Positions 1 through 6,840 of a stretch of 10,113 nucleotides of DNA are shown here, one piece after another. The notes beneath the pieces are model-generated. The model was not told where the DNA came from, did not search any database, and was given only the letters and a program-made list of their open reading frames with translations. The DNA is from Myxococcales bacterium (GTDB lineage Bacteria; Myxococcota_A; Polyangia; Polyangiales; Polyangiaceae): the NCBI GenBank assembly GCA_013298325.1, contig JAAFHJ010000127.1:1-10113 (forward strand). The letters are read 5' to 3'. The number at the start of each line of letters is the position of its first letter. Within the stretch, counting starts at the first letter, position 1. The position numbers and the translations under genes were made by a program.

Positions 1-675
1 ATCGCCAAGCTTCTCCAGTATGCCACGACGGCTGACGTCGGCACGACGTCCCTCGAGGCCTACAAGGGGCGCATGAAGGAAGGGCAGAAGTCGATCTATT
101 ATCTCTACGGCGCCGACCGTACGACGAAAGCCGATTCCCCCTATTTGGAAGCGCTCGTCAAACGCGGTTATGAAGTCCTCTTGATGAGCGATCCCGTCGA
201 CGAGTGGGTCGTCGAAGCGCTTGGGAACTTCCAAGGGGCCCCCTTCGAGAATGCCCAAAAGGCGAAAATCGACGAGGCCGATGAGACCAGCAAAGCGGCG
301 GAGGGGAAGCTCGCTCCGCTCCTGACGATCGCCAAGGAGGTCCTCGGCGATCGCGTGCGTGAAGTGCGCGCAAGTGCTCGACTTGTCGACTCGCCCGCCT
401 GCCTCGCGCTCCCCGAGCACGCGGTGCCTGCGTACATGGAAGCGCTCCTCCGTGCGAACGGCCGTCCGGTCCCCAAGACGCCGCGGATCCTCGAATTGAA
501 TCCGAACCACCCGCTCGTCGAAAAGCTCCTCGCGCGCGGGGATAGCGGCGCTGCCGACACCGCTTCCGCCATTGAACTCCTCTATGACGCCGCGAAGCTC
601 GCCGAGGGGAGCTCTATTGACGACCCGTCGGCCTTTGGTCGTCGCCTCGCGGAGGTGCTCGGAAAGGTTCTTTGA
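1..675 (+). CDS. htpG: Molecular chaperone HtpG (Hsp90 family), C-terminal part, 5' truncated by window edge
   Basis: The reading frame is open from the first base and ends at TGA 673-675, so only the last 224 residues are present. HtpG is the bacterial cytosolic Hsp90, an ATP-dependent dimeric chaperone that remodels client proteins. The visible part covers the end of the middle domain and the whole C-terminal dimerisation domain. Recognisable family landmarks are the SLEAYKGRMKEGQKSIYYL stretch (Hsp90 middle domain), the EVLLMSDPVDEW segment, and near the end the ILELNPNHPLVEKL helix region followed by the ELLYDAAKLAEGSSIDDP segment typical of the dimer interface. The N-terminal ATP-binding domain lies outside the window. 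A GC-rich hairpin follows directly, which suggests the transcript ends here. Identification is confident because several conserved blocks occur in the expected order and spacing. Confidence 0.96.
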   Translation: MAKLLQYATTADVGTTSLEAYKGRMKEGQKSIYYLYGADRTTKADSPYLEALVKRGYEVLLMSDPVDEWVVEALGNFQGAPFENAQKAKIDEADETSKAAEGKLAPLLTIAKEVLGDRVREVRASARLVDSPACLALPEHAVPAYMEALLRANGRPVPKTPRILELNPNHPLVEKLLARGDSGAADTASAIELLYDAAKLAEGSSIDDPSAFGRRLAEVLGKVL

Positions 676-687
676 TCCGTTCCGTTG

Positions 688-728
688 CGCGCGGCGGGTA
701 GGCAAAGCACCTACCTGGCCGCGCGTTT
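688..728 (+). terminator. Hairpin terminator after htpG
   Basis: An inverted repeat begins 12 bases after the htpG stop. CGCGCGGC (688-695) pairs with GCCGCGCG (718-725) and GGTAGG (697-702) pairs with CCTACC (710-715), with a small internal mismatch/bulge and a 7-base loop. The T run is short and interrupted (TTTCCTTT), so termination may be less efficient than at a canonical site. Its position just after htpG and before the next gene's leader supports the call. Confidence 0.72.
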
Positions 729-801
729 CCTTTGGGCGGTCCTGGCGGGATCAATCGTTGCAACTTTGAGACATTCCCTTCAGACTGCCGGCCACCCTTA
801 C

Positions 802-806
802 GGAGG
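802..806 (+). promoter_or_regulatory. Shine-Dalgarno GGAGG deciding the start of the VWA lipoprotein
   Basis: GGAGG lies 6 bases before the ATG at 813. The same frame is open upstream to an ATG at 732, but that start would put 26 polar residues before the signal peptide. The GGAGG site and the immediate start of a clean lipoprotein signal both favour 813. Confidence 0.85.
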
Positions 807-812
807 TTTCTC

Positions 813-1985
813 ATGCGCCTTTTTCTCACGCTTCCGCTCGTCGCTCTCGCGTTCGCCACGGTCGCTGCTTGCGGTTCGAGCGATACCAAATCCGAGTTTG
901 ATGATGGGGGGACCGGCGGGGGTGGCGATGCCACCGTCGATGGGTCCGGCGGTGGAGACGGCGGGCCGACGATTCCGACCGGCGACGGCAGCGTCGTCGG
1001 CGTCGCCGACGCGGGCCTCGACAAGTGTGCGGATTCGAACGCGAAAGCGGCGCTGACCCCCCTCCACTATGTCGTCCTCGTCGACCGTTCTGGCAGCATG
1101 TGTTTCAAGCCGGATGGCAGCTACAATGCCGGCTGCGCCGACCCGACGACCCGCTGGCAGCAGGCGCTCCCGGCGATGAAGACCTTCTTCGAGGCGCCCG
1201 CCTCGACGGGAACCTTCGCGTCGCTGATGGTCTTCCCGACCGACGAGGTGTGCGCGACCGGTGCCGCCCCCCTCGGTGCCGAAGAGGCGCTCCCGAACGC
1301 AAGCGGGTCCCTCATGGCCGCGCTCACCGCCCGCCGCGCCGACGGTGGCAACACGCCGACCAAAGCGGCGGTCACCAAGGCGCTTGCCTACGCGAAGCAG
1401 CAGCAGGCCCAGCTCAACGACGGCGGCAAGACGGTCCTCATTTTGGTGACCGACGGAAAGCCCGAGCAGTGCAACGAAGGGGCCGACCCGGCCGCGATCA
1501 GCAATGACGTGAAGGCGGTCCTCGCCAACGCGAAGGCGACCGACGGCACGCAGACCTACATCATCGGTCTTGCCTTCCAAGACAACGGTCTCAAAGCGAA
1601 TTTGACGACGATGGCCACCGGCGCCGGCACCGCGCCGATCTTTGTCACCTCGCCGACGCAAGTCCAGCAGGAGCTCGCCGCCGCGCTCGCCCAGATCCGC
1701 GGCCAGGTCCTCTCCTGCGAGTACGCGATCCCGGCGCCGCCGAACGGCAAGGAACTCGATCCGAACAAGGTCAACGTCCAGTACGACGCTGGCGATGGCA
1801 ACCCGGTCGCGATCCTCGGCAAAAGCCAAGACTGCGCGACCCCGTCCGGCTGGCACTACGACAACGCGACGACGCCGACGAAGGTCATTCTCTGCCCGGA
1901 TGCCTGCGCTTCCGCAAAGGCAAATACGAACGCAAGCGTGTCTGTGGTCTTCGGGTGTGCAACCATTGATGGCGATCAGCGCTGA
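813..1985 (+). CDS. Secreted lipoprotein with a von Willebrand factor A (VWA) domain
   Basis: A 390-residue protein. Residues 1-20 form a lipoprotein signal peptide with lipobox V17-A-A-C20, so the mature protein should be lipidated at Cys20 and sit on the periplasmic side of a membrane or on the cell surface. Residues about 30-70 are a Gly/Asp/Thr-rich flexible linker. From about residue 84 a VWA fold follows, with the metal-ion-dependent adhesion site visible as D91-R-S-G-S95 (DxSxS), a Thr in GGNTPT (178-183), and an Asp in VTDGK (212-216). All three metal-binding elements appear intact, so Mg/Mn-dependent ligand binding is plausible. The C-terminal part after the domain is Cys-rich, suggesting disulfides and an extracytoplasmic location. 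VWA proteins mediate adhesion or complex assembly; the ligand here is unknown. The gene stands alone between a terminator on each side. The domain call is firm and the role is not. Confidence 0.9.
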   Translation: MRLFLTLPLVALAFATVAACGSSDTKSEFDDGGTGGGGDATVDGSGGGDGGPTIPTGDGSVVGVADAGLDKCADSNAKAALTPLHYVVLVDRSGSMCFKPDGSYNAGCADPTTRWQQALPAMKTFFEAPASTGTFASLMVFPTDEVCATGAAPLGAEEALPNASGSLMAALTARRADGGNTPTKAAVTKALAYAKQQQAQLNDGGKTVLILVTDGKPEQCNEGADPAAISNDVKAVLANAKATDGTQTYIIGLAFQDNGLKANLTTMATGAGTAPIFVTSPTQVQQELAAALAQIRGQVLSCEYAIPAPPNGKELDPNKVNVQYDAGDGNPVAILGKSQDCATPSGWHYDNATTPTKVILCPDACASAKANTNASVSVVFGCATIDGDQR

Positions 1986-2010
1986 TCGGCAACGAGCCTG
2001 CCCGAACGAA

Positions 2011-2038
2011 GCCCTCAGGAGTTCCTGAGGGCTTTTTT
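2011..2038 (+). terminator. Strong intrinsic terminator between convergent genes
   Basis: A perfect 9-bp stem, GCCCTCAGG (2011-2019) with CCTGAGGGC (2024-2032), closes a 4-base AGTT loop and is followed by six Ts (2033-2038). This is a textbook terminator for the VWA gene, which ends 25 bases upstream. The convergent methyltransferase gene ends at 2041, so its transcripts also run into the stem. On that strand the sequence after the stem is TTCGTT rather than a T run, so it would work less well in that direction. Confidence 0.92.
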
Positions 2039-2040
2039 CG

Positions 2041-2883
2041 TTACGATTCCTGAGGTTGGCGCGCACGCCTCCCAAGGCCAAACGTCTCGCGGAGCGCGTA
2101 GGACTGTTCGGTAAGCTCGCTCTTTGCGTCGCGCACATAGACCGGATCGAGGACCTCGAACGCCGAGTTCTCTGGGCGTTCCTCGGCGCGCACAAACGTG
2201 TGAAGCGTAAACAGCGCCCCCTTGCCGGCGCGGGGAATCACATCCCGTTTCGCCCGCGGATGCAGCCCCGCGGCGCGACCAGCCGCTTCCGTCCGTTCCG
2301 GGGTCCGCGCATCGGCACAAATCACAAACGCGCCCCCGGAGGCGAGGCACGCGGCGGCCGCCAGGCAGTAGGCCTCCACGCCGCCGCGGAGCTCGATGCG
2401 GGCGTGCGCACGTTGGCCGTCGAGCGCTTCCGTCGCCGTCCCGGGCGGCAAATAGGGGGGCGTGCCGGTCACGAGGTCGGCCTTCTCTGCGAAGGGGAGC
2501 CGGTCGCGGAGGTCGCCATGGTGGATCCGCACGCGGTCGGTCAGGCCATTGTTTGCGACATTCTGGGCGAGCAGCCGGAAGCTCACCTCCTGGGCCTCGA
2601 TCGCCTCCATGCGTGCATGCTGCAACTTCCAAGCGACCATCAAAAGCACCGAGCCGATGCCGGTCCCAAGGTCGATGGCTCGCGCTGCGTGCGGGCGTGC
2701 GTGAACCGCCTCCCAGGCGGTCGCAACGTCGTCCAGCGAGTAGCGATGTCCCAGCTTTCGCTGCAGAATTCGGTAGTCGGCGGTGATGGCATCCGAGGTG
2801 ATCGGATCTTCAAGATCGGGCAGCACCGAGCCTCTGTACTTCGTGGGCCCCCTTCTCGCAAAGGGCGCTCCTTGGTGCATCAT
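2041..2883 (-). CDS. Class I SAM-dependent methyltransferase, TrmN6/HemK-like (COG4123 type)
   Basis: A 280-residue protein from ATG at 2883 (an adjacent ATG at 2880 is equally possible; neither has a good Shine-Dalgarno). The upstream extension of the frame overlaps the divergent kinase and is unlikely to be used. It has a Rossmann methyltransferase core: motif I D71-LGTGIG77 binds S-adenosylmethionine, E96 is the likely acidic ribose contact, D124 lies in the adenine-contact region, and T141-P-P-Y144 occupies the catalytic motif IV position. (N/D)PPY at that position marks enzymes that methylate amino groups on adenine or glutamine, such as TrmN6 (tRNA1-Val A37) and HemK/PrmC. Here the first residue is Thr, which is unusual. 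The N-terminal region (ITSDAIT...RILQRKLGHRYSLDD) resembles the substrate-side segment of TrmN6-like proteins. The substrate cannot be fixed from sequence alone; tRNA, rRNA or protein are all possible. Confidence 0.83.
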   Translation of the reverse strand: MMHQGAPFARRGPTKYRGSVLPDLEDPITSDAITADYRILQRKLGHRYSLDDVATAWEAVHARPHAARAIDLGTGIGSVLLMVAWKLQHARMEAIEAQEVSFRLLAQNVANNGLTDRVRIHHGDLRDRLPFAEKADLVTGTPPYLPPGTATEALDGQRAHARIELRGGVEAYCLAAAACLASGGAFVICADARTPERTEAAGRAAGLHPRAKRDVIPRAGKGALFTLHTFVRAEERPENSAFEVLDPVYVRDAKSELTEQSYALRETFGLGRRARQPQES

Positions 2884-2957
2884 GCATGAATCTGGGCAAC
2901 GTGCGGGCGGCGACGGCGGATGACACCCTTGGGCGCTCCGTGTAGGTTCCGCCGCGC
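2884..2957. promoter_or_regulatory. Divergent intergenic region between methyltransferase and kinase genes
   Basis: These 74 bases separate two divergent start codons, so promoters for both genes are expected here or just inside the coding regions. I see no convincing -35/-10 pair, no operator palindrome and no strong Shine-Dalgarno for either gene. The call rests on position only. Confidence 0.35.
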
Positions 2958-4799
2958 ATGGCCAGTTCCGACCCGCTCCTTGGGGTGCTTCTTGGAGGCA
3001 CTTACCGCGTCCGACGCCTCTTGGGGCGTGGTGGCATGGGGGCGGTCTACGAGGCCGATCACGAAGCGCTGGGCCGCAAAGTGGCGGTGAAAGTGCTCTC
3101 GCCCGAGCTCTCGATGCGCCAGGAGGCCGTCGAGCGCTTCCGCCGCGAAGCGCTCTCGGCGGCCCGCCTCGGACACCCAAATATCATTCAAATTCAGGAC
3201 TTTCGCGCGGAAGAAGGCGCCGCCGCCTTCCTGGTCATGGAGCTCCTCCAAGGGGAGACGCTCGCGCAGCGCATCGATCGCCTGGGGACGCTCTCCGACG
3301 GCGCCCTCCGCGACATCGCCCATCAGGTCCTCGACGCGCTGACTGCCGCCCACGCCGCTGGAATCGTCCACCGCGACATCAAGCCAGAGAACCTCTTTCT
3401 GACGCCGGTCGGCACCGGGGACGTCGTCAAGGTCCTCGACTTTGGCGTCGCGAAACTTGAATCGGATCAACGCATTACCCGCGAAGGGATGCTCGTCGGC
3501 TCGCCCCTCTACATGGCACCCGAGCAGGCTTACGGCTCCTCGGTAGACGCACGCGCCGACCTCTACAGCCTCGGCGCAACGCTGTATCATGCACGGACCG
3601 GCGTCCCCCCCTTCGATGCCGATTCCCTCCCGCGCATCCTGGTGCTCCTCAAAGAAGCGCCATTGATCCCGGTCACAGTGCGCATTCCCGACGCCGATCC
3701 GGCCTTTGCCGCATGGCTCGAGCGTGCCCTTGCCAAGCGCCCCGACGAACGCTTTGCGAGTGCGGCGGCGATGCGCGATGCGCTGCTCGCCCTCCCGCCG
3801 CTTTCTGGGAACCCGTCGCTCGTCGGAAGTGCCGTGCGCAGCGGACCGGCCCCCCATGACGACCACGCCTTCGCCGCAACGCTGGCGGCCCACCGCGTTC
3901 CGCCGAGCCCCGAGATGCGTTTGTCTCCGCCCGGCGAGACGCCGGATCGGAGAACGCGTTTGTCCGCGGAGCAGGAGACGTCGCGGAGTTCTCCGCAAAC
4001 GCGCCCCGAGGGGCTCGACCGCGCGGCCGGTGTCGACCCGCGCGCGGGGACGCTCGTGAGCCCCGCGGGCGGTACCGTTCCGATGGCGCCGATCGCTCGG
4101 AACCCGCAAATTTCCGTCGTTCAGCCGGTTTCGGGCCAGGCTTCTTCGTTTACGCCGCCGGTCGTGCCGCCGCCCGCCTCCTCGCTCCCGCAGACGCTCC
4201 GGCAAGGGGAGGCGCCGAAGTCGTCGTCGTCGGTCCTTTTTGTGCTCCTCGCGATCCTCCTCGGGGGCGCCGGGACTGCCGGCACCTGGGCCTACCTGCA
4301 GAGCTCCGACCACGCTCCACCGGCCCCCTCGTCGTCGACGGCGCCACAGCCGCTTCGGCCAACGGCTGGAACTTCCATAGGAAAAATGACGTCGAAGGGC
4401 CCCGACGCGCCTCGGAGCGTCGACGCTGGCGCCCCGCGCGACTCTCGCGACGCTGGCGGGATTGTTCTGTCGACGGGCGGCGCTACCGGGAAGGTCGTCT
4501 GTCGCTTCAACCAGGCGGAGCCGGCGTACAAAGACGCGCGCGACGCCGAAGCGACCCTGCAAGCGGCCGCCGGTTCCTTCGGTGCCTGCGCAGCCAGCGC
4601 TTGCGGAGCGGGAGCCTCTGCGAAGAGCGCGTTTTACGACCTTCAAATCCGCAGCAAGGGCGTGGTCGGATCGGTCCAGCCCTTCGGAACGCCGTGCCCC
4701 GAGTTCGACGCGTGCCTCGCGACTCCCTTGAAAGCGCTTACATTTCCGCCGCCGGATAGCCCCGGTCCCGTCCGTATCGTCTGCACGCCCTCGAACTGA
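2958..4799 (+). CDS. Membrane-anchored eukaryote-like Ser/Thr protein kinase (PknB/Hanks type) with periplasmic tail
   Basis: A 613-residue protein. The N-terminal kinase domain (about 16-285) has every active-site element: glycine loop GRGGMG (23-28), Lys45 in VAVKVL, catalytic H138-R-D140 with IKPEN following, metal-binding D161-F-G163, and A187-P-E189. It should therefore be an active RD-type kinase that phosphorylates Ser/Thr in cytoplasmic proteins and is probably activated by autophosphorylation of the activation loop. Residues 290-420 are a low-complexity Pro/Ser/Arg linker containing a 13-residue duplication. One transmembrane helix (426-447) follows, then a Pro/Ser/Asp-rich stretch, then a C-terminal extracytoplasmic domain (about 510-613) with several Cys. 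The end of that domain (FDACL...LKALTFPPPD) resembles the tail of the AgmX/PglI C-terminal (TonB-C-like) domains of myxobacteria; this is a weak resemblance. The architecture suggests a receptor kinase sensing an envelope signal. Substrates are unknown, and no phosphatase or partner gene is adjacent. Confidence 0.93.
   Translation: MASSDPLLGVLLGGTYRVRRLLGRGGMGAVYEADHEALGRKVAVKVLSPELSMRQEAVERFRREALSAARLGHPNIIQIQDFRAEEGAAAFLVMELLQGETLAQRIDRLGTLSDGALRDIAHQVLDALTAAHAAGIVHRDIKPENLFLTPVGTGDVVKVLDFGVAKLESDQRITREGMLVGSPLYMAPEQAYGSSVDARADLYSLGATLYHARTGVPPFDADSLPRILVLLKEAPLIPVTVRIPDADPAFAAWLERALAKRPDERFASAAAMRDALLALPPLSGNPSLVGSAVRSGPAPHDDHAFAATLAAHRVPPSPEMRLSPPGETPDRRTRLSAEQETSRSSPQTRPEGLDRAAGVDPRAGTLVSPAGGTVPMAPIARNPQISVVQPVSGQASSFTPPVVPPPASSLPQTLRQGEAPKSSSSVLFVLLAILLGGAGTAGTWAYLQSSDHAPPAPSSSTAPQPLRPTAGTSIGKMTSKGPDAPRSVDAGAPRDSRDAGGIVLSTGGATGKVVCRFNQAEPAYKDARDAEATLQAAAGSFGACAASACGAGASAKSAFYDLQIRSKGVVGSVQPFGTPCPEFDACLATPLKALTFPPPDSPGPVRIVCTPSN
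3915..3992 (+). repeat. Imperfect 39-bp tandem duplication in the kinase linker
   Basis: Two units of 13 codons (3915-3953 and 3954-3992) encode related peptides starting MRLSPPGET and TRLSAEQET. The 9-base core GCGTTTGTC occurs at 3917-3925 and again at 3956-3964, exactly 39 bases apart. The copy is in frame and lies in the disordered linker, so it probably changes linker length only. CGCGTTTG (3955-3962) also has an inverted copy at 3996-4003. Confidence 0.5.
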
Positions 4800-4877
4800 A
4801 GCGCGCACGCATGGCCCCGCGCCGCTCCGTCCAGAGGCCTTGACGTTCCCCCGCGAATTCGCCATCCCCGCAGCGTC

Positions 4878-5525
4878 ATGGGCTACGAAATCCTCGCGCT
4901 CGCCTTCGCGACCGCCATCTTCGTGGCGGTCGTCATCGGCTTCGCGGTCGCCTACCGGATCGATGCGATCGATCGGGACGCCCTCGAAGTCCGCTGGGAA
5001 GCTTGGGCAAAAAGTGCAGGGTACACCTATGTGCCTGCGGAAGGGGGCTGGCCGACGAAATCACCACCGCAGGTTTTTGTCGCGAGCGACCTCTCCGTTA
5101 CGCTCGTCCACCACCGGGGGGCGGCGCACACCAAGGTCCTTCTCGCCCCGAAACAAACGCTCCTCGGCAAGCTACTCCTTGCGACGGAGCCGTTTTCCGA
5201 CCAGACGTTTCTCCGAAAGACCGGCGACTCCGGTTTCGACGCGACCTTTCACCTGATCGCGAACCCGACGTCGGTGCAAGAGCGCGTACTCACGGCAGAA
5301 CTTCGTCGTCGACTCCAGGGGTTTTCCCTCGGGCGCTACCTTCGTTTCGCGTTTGCGCGCGGGAAGATTTCGCTCACCTGGGAGGGGGCTGAGGAGAACT
5401 TTTCCCGCATTGAAGAGGCGTGTGCGATCGCTCGCGCCGTAGAAACGGCGCTGTTTGTACAAGCGCCGCCGCTTGCCGCAGTCCCGCCGGGAACGCCCAA
5501 AGAGCGCCCGCGACTTGTTCTCTAA
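4878..5525 (+). CDS. Hypothetical single-pass membrane protein
   Basis: A 215-residue protein that I do not recognise. Residues 4-26 form a strongly hydrophobic helix directly after the start, so the protein is probably anchored at its N-terminus. Which side the remainder faces is uncertain, since R27 and D29 follow the helix but few charges precede it. The remainder is a soluble domain of mixed alpha/beta character with no Cys pattern, no nucleotide-binding motif and no catalytic signature I can name. A Trp-rich segment (W39-E-A-W42) is followed by alternating hydrophobic/polar segments, a basic stretch LRRRLQ and a Pro-rich C-terminus. It follows the kinase on the same strand after 78 bases, so co-transcription is possible but not shown. 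No clear Shine-Dalgarno precedes the ATG. Codon use matches its neighbours, which supports it as a real gene. Confidence 0.78.
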   Translation: MGYEILALAFATAIFVAVVIGFAVAYRIDAIDRDALEVRWEAWAKSAGYTYVPAEGGWPTKSPPQVFVASDLSVTLVHHRGAAHTKVLLAPKQTLLGKLLLATEPFSDQTFLRKTGDSGFDATFHLIANPTSVQERVLTAELRRRLQGFSLGRYLRFAFARGKISLTWEGAEENFSRIEEACAIARAVETALFVQAPPLAAVPPGTPKERPRLVL

Positions 5526-5550
5526 TCCAACGTGTCGGCCTGTCCGGTAG

Positions 5551-6765
5551 CTAGGTCGTGTACTCGGCGTTCACTTCGACGTAGCGGTAGGAAAGGTCGC
5601 TGGTCATCAGCATCGCTTCGCCGTCGCCGTCGCGCAACGAAAGGTCGAGGGCGACGTCCTCGACCGCCATCGCCTTCGAGAGCGAGCCGGCGTCGAAGGG
5701 GCGCGGTTCGCCGCTCCGAAAGACCTCAACGCCTTGCAGAGTGCACACAAGTGCCTGGGCATCGACGACCTCGCGGGCGTTGCCGACTTGGCTGACAAAA
5801 CGCCCCCAATTCGGGTCGTTGCCGAAGAGGGCGGTCCGCACAAGGCCCGAGGCGGCGACCCGATCGGCAATCGCGCGGGCGGCGTCGTCGCTCGTTGCGC
5901 CGCGGACGGTCACGGTGGTCACTTTCGTCGCCCCCTCGCCGTCACGGGCGATGAGCCAGGCGAGGCGGTTCGAGACGGCGACGAGGGCACGTTGCACGGC
6001 GGCGATGTTGGCGGTCGGGGCTGGGGCGCCGGTGGAAAAGAGGAAGAACGAGTCGTTGGTGCTTGGGTGCGAGTCGACGTGGACCGCATTGAAGCTCTTC
6101 TTCGCGACGGCGGGGGCCAGCCACGCAAGCTCGGCGGGGGACAGCGGCGCATCGGTGCCGACGAAGGCGAGCATCGTCGCCATGTCCGGGTGAATCATGC
6201 CGGCCCCTTTGCAGACGCCGGCGACACGCACCCCCTCAATGGCCTCTCCGGCCTCTTTCGGGTAGGCGTCGGTCGTCTGAATGGCCGTCAAGAAGGCGCG
6301 CCCGGCCTCCGGGCCTCCTGCGAGCGCTTCAAAGGCAAGATCGATACCTTTTTCGATCTTTTCCATCGGGAGTCGGTGCCCGATCACGCCGGTCGAAAAC
6401 ACCAGCACCTCTTCGACGGGGCACCCAAGCTTTTCGGCGACAATCGCCGCCATCCGGCGCGCGTCGGCCTCGCCGGCAGCCCCCGTGCATGCGTTGGCAT
6501 TTCCGCTATTGACGATGATCGCCCGGAAGTGCCCTCCGCTCTTTGAAAGATGCTCACGACAGACGCGCACGGGGGCGGCCGCGAAGGCGTTCTTTGTGAA
6601 GATCCCGGCACACGCGAGGCGCGAATCGGCCACAAGAAGGGCGACGTCGGGGCGACCGCTCGCTTTGATACCCGCGGCAACACCCGAAGCGCGGATCCCC
6701 CGCAAGTCTCCGAGGGTGAGCGTGGCGGCGGGGAGCGGCGGGAGCGGATGGGGAAACGGAGGCAT
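5551..6765 (-). CDS. argJ: ArgJ, bifunctional ornithine acetyltransferase / glutamate N-acetyltransferase
   Basis: A 404-residue protein from ATG 6765, the usual length for ArgJ. The frame is open upstream to a GTG at 6834, but that would add 23 residues lacking family similarity. ArgJ transfers the acetyl group from N-acetylornithine to glutamate in the cyclic arginine pathway; some members also use acetyl-CoA. It is cytoplasmic. Family landmarks run in order: ASGVAAGIKASG (26-37), VNSGNANACTG (85-95), STGVIG (124-129), and KGAGMIHPDMATML (186-199), which holds the self-cleavage site between A196 and T197. Thr197 becomes the N-terminal nucleophile of the beta chain. STND and DPNWGR follow, and the C-terminus ends in EYTT as expected. 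The segment before STND reads VDSHP instead of the common VDGDT. A Tat lipoprotein gene lies 75 bases upstream on the same strand, and the gene converges with the hypothetical protein gene across a 25-base gap. Confidence 0.96.
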   Translation of the reverse strand: MPPFPHPLPPLPAATLTLGDLRGIRASGVAAGIKASGRPDVALLVADSRLACAGIFTKNAFAAAPVRVCREHLSKSGGHFRAIIVNSGNANACTGAAGEADARRMAAIVAEKLGCPVEEVLVFSTGVIGHRLPMEKIEKGIDLAFEALAGGPEAGRAFLTAIQTTDAYPKEAGEAIEGVRVAGVCKGAGMIHPDMATMLAFVGTDAPLSPAELAWLAPAVAKKSFNAVHVDSHPSTNDSFFLFSTGAPAPTANIAAVQRALVAVSNRLAWLIARDGEGATKVTTVTVRGATSDDAARAIADRVAASGLVRTALFGNDPNWGRFVSQVGNAREVVDAQALVCTLQGVEVFRSGEPRPFDAGSLSKAMAVEDVALDLSLRDGDGEAMLMTSDLSYRYVEVNAEYTT

Positions 6766-6840
6766 CGCGAACGGCGACGTACTCCGCGCGTCGAAATCGT
6801 GCAGCGAGGAAATGCACGATCGCGCCGGCGGCACACAAAT

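Noticed and set aside
743..762. A sigma-54-like promoter (TGGC...TTGCA) before the VWA gene
   Set aside because: The GG and GC dinucleotides are separated by 14 bases rather than the required 10, so the match is not valid.
798..2195. A long minus-strand open frame opposite the VWA gene
   Set aside because: It is Arg/Gly-rich with no domain similarity, runs through the terminator hairpin at 2011-2038, and arises from GC-biased third codon positions of the real gene.
2880..4865. A 661-codon minus-strand open frame opposite the kinase
   Set aside because: The composition is Arg/Gly/Ala-rich without motifs, while the plus strand carries a kinase with every catalytic residue. It is a shadow frame.
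4840..4868. A possible TTGACG -35 box before the hypothetical membrane protein gene
   Set aside because: There is no acceptable -10 element at a spacing of 16-18 bases.
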